Numbered from the stretch's first letter, positions 47,650-61,136 are shown. The stretch is 64,000 nt of DNA from Acetobacter cibinongensis (GCF_000963925.1 NZ_BAMV01000008.1:1-64000), one strand, 5' to 3'. Notes: a model not told the origin generated them from the letters alone. A program made the numbers and translations.

Positions 47650-48066
47650 TCAGTGGTGCGTAGAGCCGTCTTCGTCCTCTTCCGCCATGGCGGAGAAGGC
47701 CAGCTCCTCTTCCTCGTCAATCAGGCGGCGGGGGTCGAGGGCACGCCAGTCACGCTCCATGGGTGTTGCGCGGGTTGAGGTAAAGTCATCCAGCTCATTG
47801 GCGGAATGCCAGCCATCGTCTCCGGCGTCGGCAACCTCAGCGTTTTCGCCAAAAGCTGCCCAGGCTTGGAGCACATCCTTGGCAGAGGCACCGGGTACGC
47901 GGCACCGCTCAACACTATCCCGCACATACGCACGCGCAAAGGCGTTGGCATGGGCCAGATCATGAAAGCCGCGTACTTCTTCCACAGTGTCTTCTTCTGC
48001 GCCACCGGAGAGGTCAAGAATGCGTACGCACCATGTCTTGTCTTCTGTGGTGGGGTTTTCTGTCAT
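47650..48066 (-). CDS. Acidic hypothetical protein, coupled to the NAPRTase gene
   Basis: 138 residues, strongly acidic, with an N-terminal alpha/beta-like segment (KTWCVRILDLSGGAEED, then FHDLAHANAFARAYVRDSVERCR) and a Glu/Asp-rich tail (IDEEEELAFSAMAEEDEDG). No family recognised. The start overlaps the stop of the upstream NAPRTase gene by 4 bases, so the two are translated together. Ends just before a terminator. Confidence 0.75.
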   Translation of the reverse strand: MTENPTTEDKTWCVRILDLSGGAEEDTVEEVRGFHDLAHANAFARAYVRDSVERCRVPGASAKDVLQAWAAFGENAEVADAGDDGWHSANELDDFTSTRATPMERDWRALDPRRLIDEEEELAFSAMAEEDEDGSTHH

Positions 48067-49265
48067 TCAGAAGGGCCTTTCTGTTCGGCACGTGCGGAGG
48101 GCAGCAGGAATTCACGCCCAATCTTCACACGTTCAATACCATTATAGGAAACGATGTCAGCGGTGGCATAGGTTTCGTTCCACAGATCGGGAATGAAAGA
48201 GCCTGTGCCAACCACATCAATTGGGGCGTGGGCATCCGCCATGCAAGCGCATTTGGTCACGCCAAAGCCGGAGGAGGCAATAATTTTCACCTGCGGGAAT
48301 CCTGCCTCATCCAATGCATCACGCATGCGCCAGATTGCAGCGGCGGATACACCGGTGCCGATCAGATAGCGTAGTTCGCTGTCCGAGCGGTAACGCCGCA
48401 GGGCTTTAGGGGCATGGCGGTCAACCACAGCGTAAGATTCCTGCGGGTTGAGACCTTCCAGAAAACGGCCACCGTGCGTATCAAGCCGCATGGCCAGTCG
48501 GCCTTTGGCTGCAAGTTCGGGAAAGCGGCGGCAGACAGCCAGTGCATCCGTTATCTCTTTGCCAAAATAATCCACTAGAACCACCAGATCCGTCTCCGGG
48601 TACATCTCGTGGAACATTTCCGCAGCACGGACGGTAGAGCCAGCATACCCGATCAGCGCATGGGGCATGGTGCCGTAGCCTTTTTCCGTCTCGAAAAACG
48701 GAGCAACAGCGTCATTGGCGGTGCCGACAAACCCTATGGCCCCATCACGCTGTGCGGCGCGACCACCGACAGAGGCTGCATAGGCCATAAGTTCCTGCAT
48801 TTCGTACCCAGCGCAATGGCGGGCATCCATGGCCAGAAAACGGGTTTGCGGAAGGGAGAGAGCAATCTGGTAGGCACGATGGGCCGCCACGCAGGGGCTA
48901 CCCAGCTTTTGCAGGAGCAGCGTTTCCAGATCCGCCAGATGCGTGAAGGAGCCGGTGATATACACAAGCGGTTCACCCGCACCCACCCATTCGCCTTCAG
49001 GATGCACAACCTCGACCGAATAAGGCGCATTACGCTGGGCCATGACGTTTTTCAGCCATTCCAGCATCAGGCCGGGGGCGGAGATAACCGGGCGACGTAT
49101 GAAAAACGCGTACGTTACCTCGCAGTCGCCAAAGTGGGAGACAATCTGCTTGGTGCGGTTGAAGTAGGAATCTGTACGGGCCGTGATAACGGCATCAGGA
49201 AGCGGAGACGCTGAATACGCACCGGCTACACCGGGCGTTTTTGAGCCATGAGAAGGCTGCACCAT
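48063..49265 (-). CDS. Nicotinate phosphoribosyltransferase family protein
   Basis: Would form nicotinate mononucleotide from nicotinate and PRPP in NAD salvage. 400 residues: N-terminal TDSYFNRTKQIV, the GGRAAQRDGAIGFVGTANDA block, the active-site His in GTMPHALIG (H202) and LDTHGGRFLEG. It matches the alphaproteobacterial nicotinate phosphoribosyltransferase-like group. Operon with the acidic protein downstream. Confidence 0.85.
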   Translation of the reverse strand: MVQPSHGSKTPGVAGAYSASPLPDAVITARTDSYFNRTKQIVSHFGDCEVTYAFFIRRPVISAPGLMLEWLKNVMAQRNAPYSVEVVHPEGEWVGAGEPLVYITGSFTHLADLETLLLQKLGSPCVAAHRAYQIALSLPQTRFLAMDARHCAGYEMQELMAYAASVGGRAAQRDGAIGFVGTANDAVAPFFETEKGYGTMPHALIGYAGSTVRAAEMFHEMYPETDLVVLVDYFGKEITDALAVCRRFPELAAKGRLAMRLDTHGGRFLEGLNPQESYAVVDRHAPKALRRYRSDSELRYLIGTGVSAAAIWRMRDALDEAGFPQVKIIASSGFGVTKCACMADAHAPIDVVGTGSFIPDLWNETYATADIVSYNGIERVKIGREFLLPSARAEQKGPSE

Positions 49266-49371
49266 CCTTGTATCATCTCCATTCCAGTTCGGACTGACTG
49301 GATGATGGGGGTTCCGGGCGGCGCGGTAAAGCCACCCCCCGGTTCTGTGATGTCAAAAAAACCTGACAGGC

Positions 49372-50751
49372 TTAGCGCTTGCCTGTCAGTTCTTCCGCCA
49401 TCAGGAACGCTAGTTCCAGAGACTGCTCCGCATTCAGGCGCGGGTCACAGAAGGTTTCATAGCGGTCAGCCAGATCAGATTCCGTCAGGCAATGGGCACC
49501 ACCCACACATTCGGTCACATTCTGGCCAGTCATTTCAATATGAACACCGCCAGCATGGACGCCTTCAGCCGCACAGGCATCAAAGAAGCCTTTGACCTCT
49601 TTCATGATGGCATCAAAGGAGCGCGTCTTGATCTTCTGATCAGTGGAGATGGTGTTGCCGTGCATGGGGTCTGTCAGCCATGTGACCGTGCGGCCCGTGT
49701 TTTTAACGGCCCGCATCAGGGGGGGCAGGCAGTCTGCAATTTTATCCGCACCCATGCGGGAGATAAGGGTAATGCGACCTGCCTCGTCGCTGGGGTTCAG
49801 GATTTCCAGCAGCTTTTCAAGGTCTTCCACCTTGGTGGTTGGCCCAACTTTAATACCCAGCGGGTTGCGCACGCCGCGCAGGAATTCAACATGCGCCCCA
49901 TCCGGCTGACGAGTCCGGTCACCAATCCAGATAAAGTGGGCGGAGCAGTCGTACCACTCACCGGATGTGGAATCGACTCGTGTCAGTGCCTGTTCATAAG
50001 GCAGTAGCAGAGCCTCGTGAGAGGTATAGAACTCGGTTTCGTCAATCTGGGGGGCGGAGGCAGCATCAATACCGCAGGCCTGCATGAAGGACAGGGTCTC
50101 GCCAATTTTTTCGGCCATGACACTGTAGCGGTGAGCAAGCGGAGAGCGCTCTACAAAGCCCAGATTCCAGCGGTGAACCTGATGCAGGTTGGCGTACCCG
50201 CCGCGGGAGAAGGCACGTAGCAGGTTCTGGATACCGGCAGACTGAAAGTAACCCGTTTCCATCCGCACAGGATCAGGAATACGGGCTTCCGCCGTGAATT
50301 CCGGTCCGTTGATAATGTCACCGCGGTAAGATGGTAGGGTAACGCCGCCCTGTGTTTCTGTATCAGAGGAGCGGGGTTTGGCGAACTGCCCAGCCATACG
50401 GCCCAGTTTGATAACCGGAACCTTGGCACCGAAGGTCAATACAACAGCCATTTGCAGCAGAACACGGAAGGTGTCCCGCACCACATCCGCTTTGAATTCA
50501 CTGAAGCTTTCTGCACAGGCACCGCCCTGCAGAACGAACGCCTGCCCTTTGGCCGCTTGGGCAAGCTGAGCCCGCAGGCGGCGCACTTCACCGGCAAAAA
50601 CCAGCGGCGGATAGCTGCTCAGGCGGGATTCAACCGCGTTAAGGCTGGCGGCGTCCGGATAAGTCGGTAACTGTTTGACTGGAAACGAACGCCAGCTATC
50701 CGGCATCCAGGTCGTAGACGTCGGGCGAGGCTGAGCGGGCGAGGCAGTCAT
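49372..50751 (-). CDS. Class II 3-deoxy-7-phosphoheptulonate synthase (DAHP synthase)
   Basis: First step of the shikimate pathway. 459 residues from the ATG at 50751. Class II (plant-like) signatures: [15 protein letters not shown] with the metal Cys near residue 70, [27 protein letters not shown], and [12 protein letters not shown]. Only this class, not AroF/G/H, has these. A 106-bp gap separates it from the downstream NAPRTase gene. Confidence 0.95.
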   Translation of the reverse strand: MTASPAQPRPTSTTWMPDSWRSFPVKQLPTYPDAASLNAVESRLSSYPPLVFAGEVRRLRAQLAQAAKGQAFVLQGGACAESFSEFKADVVRDTFRVLLQMAVVLTFGAKVPVIKLGRMAGQFAKPRSSDTETQGGVTLPSYRGDIINGPEFTAEARIPDPVRMETGYFQSAGIQNLLRAFSRGGYANLHQVHRWNLGFVERSPLAHRYSVMAEKIGETLSFMQACGIDAASAPQIDETEFYTSHEALLLPYEQALTRVDSTSGEWYDCSAHFIWIGDRTRQPDGAHVEFLRGVRNPLGIKVGPTTKVEDLEKLLEILNPSDEAGRITLISRMGADKIADCLPPLMRAVKNTGRTVTWLTDPMHGNTISTDQKIKTRSFDAIMKEVKGFFDACAAEGVHAGGVHIEMTGQNVTECVGGAHCLTESDLADRYETFCDPRLNAEQSLELAFLMAEELTGKR

Positions 50752-51154
50752 GGACTTGATCCTGTCAGTTTGGTGCTGGTCTTGAAAAATAAGATGGCAG
50801 AGTTGAAGAAAACATGACCCCTGCACGTATAACAGCGCAGGGGGATGTCTTTATGTCCAAAATAAGAGTGATACGCAAATTTTGTTCCTGCAATCGCGCT
50901 CTGCGCGCAACGGATGGATACGGAATGCGTTGCGGTTCTATGCGGTCTGTTTGCTAAACATGGCAGGGTTTGTTGTTTTATTTTGGAAATAAAATGCTTT
51001 GAATCAACGCGTTAAATCCTGCCGCAGTCTAATTGATGCAGGGCGGTAACGGTCATTGGATTTTTTCGTGAGTTGGTGCGATAGTAACACTCTGAAGTAT
51101 TCATGCTGTCTGACAGTGTGAATTGGGTTCCTTTTTCTCGCGGGGTAACGCGCA
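50752..51154. other. 403-bp intergenic region
   Basis: No credible ORF. It must hold the divergent promoters of the DAHP synthase gene and the small exported protein. Two inverted repeats stand out: CGCAACG/CGTTGCG at 50906-50912 and 50928-50934, and TTTTATTT/AAATAAAA at 50976-50983 and 50987-50994, the latter with a 3-nt loop. Either could be part of a leader or small RNA; nothing matches a family I recognise. Confidence 0.4.
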
Positions 51155-51562
51155 ATGGCGCAACTGCGTAAACCAGCATTTCTGCTTCTGGTCGGGTTAA
51201 GTTTTGGTACGGCACTTGCGTCCAGCGCGCCGGGGCAAGCTGTGGCTGATCCCGCCCTGACGCCAAGCGGCAACATCTCCTTTGGGGAAGGGTCAGCCAA
51301 TTATGACCCGGATGGCGCCAACAGCAAAACAGCGGAAAAAAAGACCGTGCACGGGCATCGCAGCCTGCCGCCAGGTTATCAGGATGCACCGTCCATGGAG
51401 TTCAACCACGGGGATGACCCGGATCATCTGGCAAAAGTGCATCGAGATAAAATGACCGGCACAGACCTGTCCCGTTATGGCACCGCCTATCAGGAAAACG
51501 GCCCAATGGGCTCAGGCCAGATGGGTGACGCAACCGGCAACGGCTGGGTAACGCCCCGCTAA
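51155..51562 (+). CDS. Small exported hypothetical protein
   Basis: 135 residues. Signal peptide LRKPAFLLLVGLSFGTALASSAPGQA, cleaved near residue 31. The mature protein is hydrophilic with Gly/Asp/Asn-rich stretches (GEGSANYDPDGANSK, GPMGSGQMGDATGNG). No domain recognised. Convergent with the IMPACT-family gene. Confidence 0.7.
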   Translation: MAQLRKPAFLLLVGLSFGTALASSAPGQAVADPALTPSGNISFGEGSANYDPDGANSKTAEKKTVHGHRSLPPGYQDAPSMEFNHGDDPDHLAKVHRDKMTGTDLSRYGTAYQENGPMGSGQMGDATGNGWVTPR

Positions 51563-51614
51563 ACTCCAACTGTTGTGTGTTAAGTCTGTAAAGGGAAGAG
51601 GCTAGGGAGCTGCA

Positions 51615-52220
51615 TCAGGCTTCTGCTTCTTCCACAACGCGGACAACGGTTTGGCCGCTGGTCAGGTCCATGAGCCTGTGGCTCACATCCTGTTGCTGTT
51701 CCAGCGGAATGGTCAGGATGAACTGGGCGCCCGTGGCTGTAAAATCCGGCTGTGCTGCCTCTATTCCCCATTCCTGCAAACGCGCCTGAATGAGGGATAA
51801 GAGGGAGAAGGGCGCATGGAATGTCAGTTTGACCCGTTCGATAATCGGTTCTTTCGGCGCTTCCCGCAAACATTCTGCGGCAGCACCGCTATAGGCCCTA
51901 ATAAGGCCGCCAGCCCCTAGCTTGATGCCTCCAAACCATCGGGTCACCACAACTGCTATCAGGTCCAACTTCTGTGCCGTGATAACCTGCAAAATAGGGC
52001 GACCTGCGGTGCCGGACGGCTCGCCCGCGTCATGGCAACGGCAATGCGGGCCAAACTGCCATGCCCAGCAATGGTGTGTTGCCTCAGGTTCAGCCTGAGC
52101 AATGGCGTGGATAAAGGCTTCGGCTTCTTCAATAGATTTGATAGGCGTTGCACGGGCCAGAAACCGACTTTTGCGGATTTCTAACTCTCGTTCAAACGGG
52201 CCGATGAGTGTTTCTGTCAT
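51615..52220 (-). CDS. IMPACT family protein (YigZ-like)
   Basis: 201 residues from the ATG at 52220 (MTETLIGPFERELEIRKSRF); the frame is open to 52400 but upstream codons cross the divergent gene. YigZ/UPF0029 signature: THHCWAWQFGP, DAGEPSGTAGRPIL, and VVTRWFGGIKLGAGGLIRAY near residues 92-112, with a C-terminal EF-G domain IV-like half. Molecular role not established; homologues bind ribosomes or translation factors. Confidence 0.9.
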   Translation of the reverse strand: MTETLIGPFERELEIRKSRFLARATPIKSIEEAEAFIHAIAQAEPEATHHCWAWQFGPHCRCHDAGEPSGTAGRPILQVITAQKLDLIAVVVTRWFGGIKLGAGGLIRAYSGAAAECLREAPKEPIIERVKLTFHAPFSLLSLIQARLQEWGIEAAQPDFTATGAQFILTIPLEQQQDVSHRLMDLTSGQTVVRVVEEAEA

Positions 52221-52356
52221 GATCGCCGCAGAGTACCAATTTGCAGCGTGTTGCGCAAAGTGGCGGTAGCTTTCCGGTATTGAGACAGGGGACGGAACGG
52301 GGACGCCTCGGGCGCGTTGACGTCGTGCAAACATCTTTAATGCACGGAGACACCCT

Positions 52357-52878
52357 ATGACCGAAGTGACAATGCGCACAATCAACGATATGGGCTCCAA
52401 GGAGTTTATTGAGTGCTTTGGCGGTATTTATAAAAACGCCGAGTGGGCGGCGCAGGAGGCATATGAATGTCGGCCCTTCGCCAGCCTGAAGTCTCTGAGC
52501 ACAACGCTGAGCGCTATGGTGCGTGCAGCACCTTATGATGCCCAACGCCGTGTGTTACGGTCTTACCCCGGTTTGGGTGGCCTGATTGCTGTAGCGTCCC
52601 CTGCGCCTCAGGCCGGTGGGAAGGCCGTTCCGGCTGGGTTGGATCGCCTCTCCCCGGAGGAATTTGCGCAGTTCCGTTCCATGAATAAATCTTACGAAGA
52701 ACGGTTCGATATTCCTTTCATCATAGATTTCTCTGGTCTTACCAAAAACCAGATCATGGCTGATCTGGAGCGGCGGTTGCGGCATGAACCGGAAGTAGAG
52801 CTTGGAGTAGCACTTCTGGAGGTCGGAAAAATGGCGGATCGTGCGCTGCTGGAACTCTACGCAGACCTCAAGCTCTGA
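52357..52878 (+). CDS. OHCU decarboxylase-like (UraD-like) protein, catalytic His missing
   Basis: 173 residues with the UraD fold: CRPFASLKSLSTTLSAMVRAA at 38-58, MNKSYEERFDIPFII at 109-123, and RRLRHEPEVELG. True UraD has a catalytic His in an HPDLAG block; here the block reads SYPGLGG with Tyr70. The Glu of the following EQ motif is also not evident. No other purine-catabolism gene is near. It may be inactive as a decarboxylase or serve another role. Confidence 0.7.
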   Translation: MTEVTMRTINDMGSKEFIECFGGIYKNAEWAAQEAYECRPFASLKSLSTTLSAMVRAAPYDAQRRVLRSYPGLGGLIAVASPAPQAGGKAVPAGLDRLSPEEFAQFRSMNKSYEERFDIPFIIDFSGLTKNQIMADLERRLRHEPEVELGVALLEVGKMADRALLELYADLKL

Positions 52879-53011
52879 CACGGTAATCCGGCAGTTCTGC
52901 CATAACAGGCCCGACCCTTTAGGCAACGGTTGCCGGATTGCTTCCCAGCTCAAAAGAGGGCAAAAGTGAAGGGCATTTAGTTTTTACAAAAGCTGGGAAG
53001 GTTTACGCAGC

Positions 53012-53410
53012 ATGGCGCACCGGGTCCGTACAGGATACCTTCTTCTGGCAGGGCTGTCCGTAGCGTCCCTGTCTTCTTTCCTCACCATTCACCCCGCTAT
53101 GGCACAGGATGCAGATGCGGGCGGCGGCGGCGGTGATGACGATGAAGAAGGCCATAAGGGGCCGGACATGCACAAATTGGCCAAGAAGCCCCCCTTGCCA
53201 CGCGCACACAAGGATTTCAGCAAGTTTCGCTATATCCCGGCTGGCGATAAGGTTGTTGAAGAGGCAGATAAAAACCGCCTTTTCTTCTGGACCAAAGACG
53301 GTCAGCCAGACGGTTACGCGCAACGGCGCGGTGACAGCATTATTTATTATAATGCTCAAGGTCAGGCGATGCGGGTCCAGCGCCTGGAACCTAATGAGCT
53401 TGTCGACTGA
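53012..53410 (+). CDS. Small exported protein
   Basis: 132 residues with a signal peptide (YLLLAGLSVASLSSFLTIHPAMA) cleaved near residue 31. An acidic Gly/Asp stretch follows (GGGGGDDDEEG), then a basic region and a C-terminal domain (VVEEADKNRLFFWTKDGQPDGYAQRRGDSIIYYNAQG). Function unknown; probably periplasmic. GGGAAGG precedes the ATG. Confidence 0.7.
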   Translation: MAHRVRTGYLLLAGLSVASLSSFLTIHPAMAQDADAGGGGGDDDEEGHKGPDMHKLAKKPPLPRAHKDFSKFRYIPAGDKVVEEADKNRLFFWTKDGQPDGYAQRRGDSIIYYNAQGQAMRVQRLEPNELVD

Positions 53411-53423
53411 AAAGTCTGTGTTC

Positions 53424-53458
53424 AAAAAACCTCCTGCCATATGGTCAGGAGGTTTTTT
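53424..53458. terminator. Bidirectional intrinsic terminator
   Basis: AAAAAACCTCCTG (53424-53436) and CAGGAGGTTTTTT (53446-53458) pair perfectly with a 9-nt spacer. T runs on both strands serve the exported-protein gene and the convergent PPDK regulator gene. Confidence 0.93.
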
Positions 53459-53463
53459 GTGGC

Positions 53464-54291
53464 CTAAGGCGTGTCGATCAGGTCCAGAATGGAGGCTGAC
53501 GTCTCTTCAATGGAGCGCCGGGTTACATCAATAACCGGCCAGTTATGGTGCCGGCACAGGCGGCGTGCCCAGCGCAATTCTTCCTGTACTTTTTCCAGGT
53601 CAATATACGCATAATCGGTTGTGTGCTCAGCGTGCCGACCAGTCGGCATCATCTGTGTCAGCCGTGTCCGCCGGATTTCTATGAGCGTTTCGGGGTCTAT
53701 GGTCAGGCCGATAACCGGGCGTTTGATCTCAAACAGCGCGCGTGGTGGTTCAATACCCATTACAAGCGGCACGTTAGCTGCACGAATGCCCCTGTTGGCC
53801 AGATAAAAACAGGTTGGTGTTTTGGAAACGCGAGAAACCCCAACCAGCACAACATCAGCCTCATCAAGGCCGTTTGTTTCCTGCCCGTCATCATGGGCCA
53901 GAACGTAATGCATGGCCTCAATACGCTGGTAGTAGTTTTCATCCATAATGTACTGACCGCCGGGGTGACGTGTGGCTTCCTCCCCCGTTTCTTCAGAAAG
54001 AAACACCATGGCGTTATGCAGCACGTCCAGCAGCCGGACCTGAAGGCTGGTACACCCTGCTTCCATATCCGCTTGCAGCGCCGGGTCTGTCAGGGAGGAC
54101 ATGACAGGCCCTCTATCCAGAGCAATATGGCGTAGCACGCGCCGTAATTGCAGCCGGGAACGAATAAGGTTCCAGTGGCGCAGGCGCACTTCCGTATTAG
54201 GGAACTGCGCAATGCAGGCACGGGCAACGGAGTCCAGTGTCTGGCCTGTGGCTTCAGACACAAGATGCAGGGTCAGGATTTTCTGGTTCAT
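53464..54291 (-). CDS. Pyruvate, phosphate dikinase regulatory protein (DUF299)
   Basis: Bifunctional ADP-dependent kinase/Pi-dependent phosphorylase that switches PPDK or PEP synthase off and on by modifying its Thr. 275 residues, the usual size. P-loop-like GVSRVSKTPT at 151-160 and the N-terminal LHLVSEATGQTLDSVARA are the family signatures. Because ppdK is the next gene upstream, PPDK is the likely target rather than PpsA. Confidence 0.95.
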   Translation of the reverse strand: MNQKILTLHLVSEATGQTLDSVARACIAQFPNTEVRLRHWNLIRSRLQLRRVLRHIALDRGPVMSSLTDPALQADMEAGCTSLQVRLLDVLHNAMVFLSEETGEEATRHPGGQYIMDENYYQRIEAMHYVLAHDDGQETNGLDEADVVLVGVSRVSKTPTCFYLANRGIRAANVPLVMGIEPPRALFEIKRPVIGLTIDPETLIEIRRTRLTQMMPTGRHAEHTTDYAYIDLEKVQEELRWARRLCRHHNWPVIDVTRRSIEETSASILDLIDTP

Positions 54292-54303
54292 GATCGCTTG
54301 ATT

Positions 54304-54336
54304 TAAAAAAGGCCGCCCCCGAGGGAGCGGCCTCTT
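54304..54336 (-). terminator. Intrinsic terminator between ppdK and its regulator gene
   Basis: On the minus strand GGCCGC (54332-54327) and GCGGCC (54316-54311) pair, extended by CCC/GGG, and TTTTTT follows. It lies between ppdK stop (54341) and the regulator start (54291). Confidence 0.85.
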
Positions 54337-54340
54337 AATT

Positions 54341-57016
54341 TTAGGCTTCTACCGCTTTGCTGCGGCGTGCTGCGAGGGCTGCCTGAGCGCTTGCAAGCCG
54401 GGCAACCGGCACACGGAAGGGCGAGCAGGATACATAATCCAGCCCGACTTCTTCAAAGAATGTGATGGAGAGCGGGTCACCCCCATGCTCACCACAGATG
54501 CCAAGCTTCAGTTTAGGCTTGGTGGCACGGCCTTTTTCAACGCCCATGCGCACCAGTGCGCCTACGCCCTCACGGTCGATAGAGATGAAGGGGTCCTGAG
54601 GCAGAAGCCCTTTATCAACATAAGCAGGCAGGAAGGAGCCTGCATCATCGCGTGACAGACCAAGCGCGGTCTGCGTCAGGTCGTTCGTACCGAAAGAGAA
54701 GAAGTCTGCGCTTTCAGCAATCTTATCAGCCGTAATGGCAGCGCGTGGCAATTCAATCATGGTTCCGATCAGGTAGGACAGCTCTGCACCCTGTTCTTCC
54801 AGCACGCTTTTAATCACGGCTTCACAGGATTTCCGTACCAGATCCAGCTCGGCTTTTGTGCCAACCAGCGGGATCATGATTTCAGGAATCACGCTTTTGC
54901 CGGTTTCTTTGGAAATGGCCAGAGCGGCTTCCGCAATGGCGCGTACCTGCATGGCATAGATTTCCGGATGGCTGATGCCCAGACGGCAGCCACGATGACC
55001 AAGCATCGGGTTGGCTTCAGACAGGGCAGAGCGGCGAGCACGCAGAGCTTCAACATCCTGCCCCAAGGCGGCCGCAACATCTTTCAGCTCGGCTTCCCCA
55101 TGCGGTAGGAATTCATGGAGCGGTGGGTCGAGCAGACGGATGGTGACTGGCAGTCCGGCCATGATGCGGAACAGGGCCGTAAAGTCATCCCGCTGGAACG
55201 GCAGCAGCGCATCAATAGCGCGAGTGCGCACCTTCGGGTCTTCAGCCATGATCATCTGACGGACATGACCAATGCGGTCTGGCCCAAAGAACATGTGCTC
55301 GGTCCGGCACAGGCCAATGCCTTCCGCACCGAAGCGGCGTGCGGTTTCTGCATCTTCAGGGGTTTCCGCGTTGGCACGGACACCAAGGCGGCGGACAGAG
55401 TCGGCCCAGCCCATAAGAGTTGAGAAGTCCCCAGACAGAGAAGGCGGAATGGTTGGAACGCGGCCCAGATAAATAGCGCCGGTGCCACCATCAAGCGTCA
55501 GCCAGTCACCTGCTTTCAAGGTGTGACCGTTTACGCTCATGGTCTGGGCTTTGTAGTCGACCGTAATGCTGCCAGCACCGGCCACGCAAACACGGCCCAT
55601 ACCACGGGCCACCACGGCAGCGTGAGAGGTCATGCCGCCACGGGTTGTCAGCACACCACGGGCTGCGTGCATACCATGCACGTCTTCTGGAGATGTCTCG
55701 ATACGCACCAGAATGACGTCTTCACCCTTTGCGGCCAGATCTTCAACATCCTCAGCAGAGAACGCGATGATCCCGGTTGCCGCACCGGGGGAGGCCGGAA
55801 GGCCGCGTGCAAGCTGTGTACGCTCGGCTTTGGGGTCCAGCACAGGGTGCAAAAGCTGGTCAAGGGAAGAGGGAGGCACACGCGTGATGGCTTCTTCCTG
55901 CGTGATCAGGCCTTCCTGCGCCATATCAATGGCAATACGCAGGGCTGCTGCCGCTGTGCGTTTACCGTTACGGGTTTGCAGCATGTAGAGCTTGTTGCTC
56001 TGCACGGTGAACTCAATATCCTGCATGTCCTTGTAGTGGCGTTCCAGCAGCTCACGGACACGCAGCAGTTCCTGATAGGCGCCGGGAAGGGTCTTTTCCA
56101 TCGGGTTCTGGTCAGGGGTCGCACGGTCGGCGGACATAGGCTGCGGGGTACGGATACCCGCCACAACGTCTTCACCCTGCGCGTTAATCAGGTATTCACC
56201 GTAGAAAATGTTTTCGCCGGTTGATGGGTCACGGGTGAAGCAGACGCCGGTTGCACAGTCCGTACCCATGTTGCCGAACACCATGGACTGCACGTTAACG
56301 GCAGTGCCCCAGCTTGCAGGAATATCATGCAGTTTGCGGTACGTGTTGGCGCGTGGGTTCATCCAGGACCCGAACACGGCCCCAATAGCGCCCCAAAGCT
56401 GGTCTTTAGGTTCTTCAGGGAATGGCTTGCCGGTTTCGTTCTGAACAATGCTTTTGTAGTCTTTTACAACAAGCTGCCAGTCTTCGGCGGTCAGAGCTGT
56501 ATCGTCTTCCTTGTCCAGTTCGCGCTTGGCCTGTTCCAGAATATCTTCAAAGCGGTGGTGCGGTACGTTCAGCACCACGGAGCCGTACATCTGGATGAAA
56601 CGGCGGTAGCTGTCCCATGCAAACCGTGAGTCACCGGAGGACTTGACCAGCCCTTCCACAGTAACATCGTTCAGACCCAAGTTCAGGACGGTGTCCATCA
56701 TGCCCGGCATGGAGACGCGCGCACCAGAGCGGACAGAGACAAGAAGGGGGGCGTTGGCATCGCCAAAACGCAGACCCATGGCGGACTCAACCTGTGCCAT
56801 GGCAGCTTCAAGCTGCTCGGACAGGTCCTGAGGGTAAGCCCGGCCATTGTCATAAAAAGCGGAACAGACTTCCGTGGTAATGGTAAATCCGGGAGGCACA
56901 GGCAGGCCGATATTGGCCATTTCCGCCAGGTTGGCGCCTTTGCCACCGAGGAGATTGCGCATTCCGGCGTTGCCTTCGTTATGGCCTGCGCCGAAACTGT
57001 AGATCCACTTGGTCAT
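54341..57016 (-). CDS. ppdK: Pyruvate, phosphate dikinase
   Basis: Interconverts pyruvate and PEP with ATP and phosphate; in organisms oxidising ethanol or acetate it would feed gluconeogenesis. 891 residues from the ATG at 57016 (a GTG at 57028 is the alternative). ATP-grasp N-terminal part (GGKGANLAEMANIGLPVPPGFT), phospho-His domain TRGGMTSHAAVVARGMGR near residue 460, and C-terminal PEP domain with the Cys of GICGEHGGDP. Confidence 0.97.
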   Translation of the reverse strand: MTKWIYSFGAGHNEGNAGMRNLLGGKGANLAEMANIGLPVPPGFTITTEVCSAFYDNGRAYPQDLSEQLEAAMAQVESAMGLRFGDANAPLLVSVRSGARVSMPGMMDTVLNLGLNDVTVEGLVKSSGDSRFAWDSYRRFIQMYGSVVLNVPHHRFEDILEQAKRELDKEDDTALTAEDWQLVVKDYKSIVQNETGKPFPEEPKDQLWGAIGAVFGSWMNPRANTYRKLHDIPASWGTAVNVQSMVFGNMGTDCATGVCFTRDPSTGENIFYGEYLINAQGEDVVAGIRTPQPMSADRATPDQNPMEKTLPGAYQELLRVRELLERHYKDMQDIEFTVQSNKLYMLQTRNGKRTAAAALRIAIDMAQEGLITQEEAITRVPPSSLDQLLHPVLDPKAERTQLARGLPASPGAATGIIAFSAEDVEDLAAKGEDVILVRIETSPEDVHGMHAARGVLTTRGGMTSHAAVVARGMGRVCVAGAGSITVDYKAQTMSVNGHTLKAGDWLTLDGGTGAIYLGRVPTIPPSLSGDFSTLMGWADSVRRLGVRANAETPEDAETARRFGAEGIGLCRTEHMFFGPDRIGHVRQMIMAEDPKVRTRAIDALLPFQRDDFTALFRIMAGLPVTIRLLDPPLHEFLPHGEAELKDVAAALGQDVEALRARRSALSEANPMLGHRGCRLGISHPEIYAMQVRAIAEAALAISKETGKSVIPEIMIPLVGTKAELDLVRKSCEAVIKSVLEEQGAELSYLIGTMIELPRAAITADKIAESADFFSFGTNDLTQTALGLSRDDAGSFLPAYVDKGLLPQDPFISIDREGVGALVRMGVEKGRATKPKLKLGICGEHGGDPLSITFFEEVGLDYVSCSPFRVPVARLASAQAALAARRSKAVEA

Positions 57017-57208
57017 GTTGCCGTTCACTTCATTAATGCGAACGCAGAATCCGGCCCCTACCCCGCGCGAGGGGATGGAAGAAGGACGGAGTAACGGGCC
57101 GATCTGCGAACGGATTTTATTTTTATTTTGAGACGACTAAATCCACCCCTTCGAGATAAACGAGAATGACGCGTTTTGGCTCCCTCGGCAATCACTCTTT
57201 TTAGAGCG
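57017..57208 (-). promoter_or_regulatory. ppdK upstream region
   Basis: 192 bp between ppdK and the end of ligA on the same strand. It should hold the ppdK promoter; I see no clear operator or hairpin. Confidence 0.3.
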
Positions 57209-61031
<3,823 letters not shown>

Positions 61032-61136
61032 GATGGGTCCAGCCTGAAACTCTGGCGAAGGAAATGGGTCACCCTATCGCCCCCGGAGGGGAAAAGGCGT
61101 AGGTGTTTATAAAAAAGAAGGTAGAACGGAACAAGA

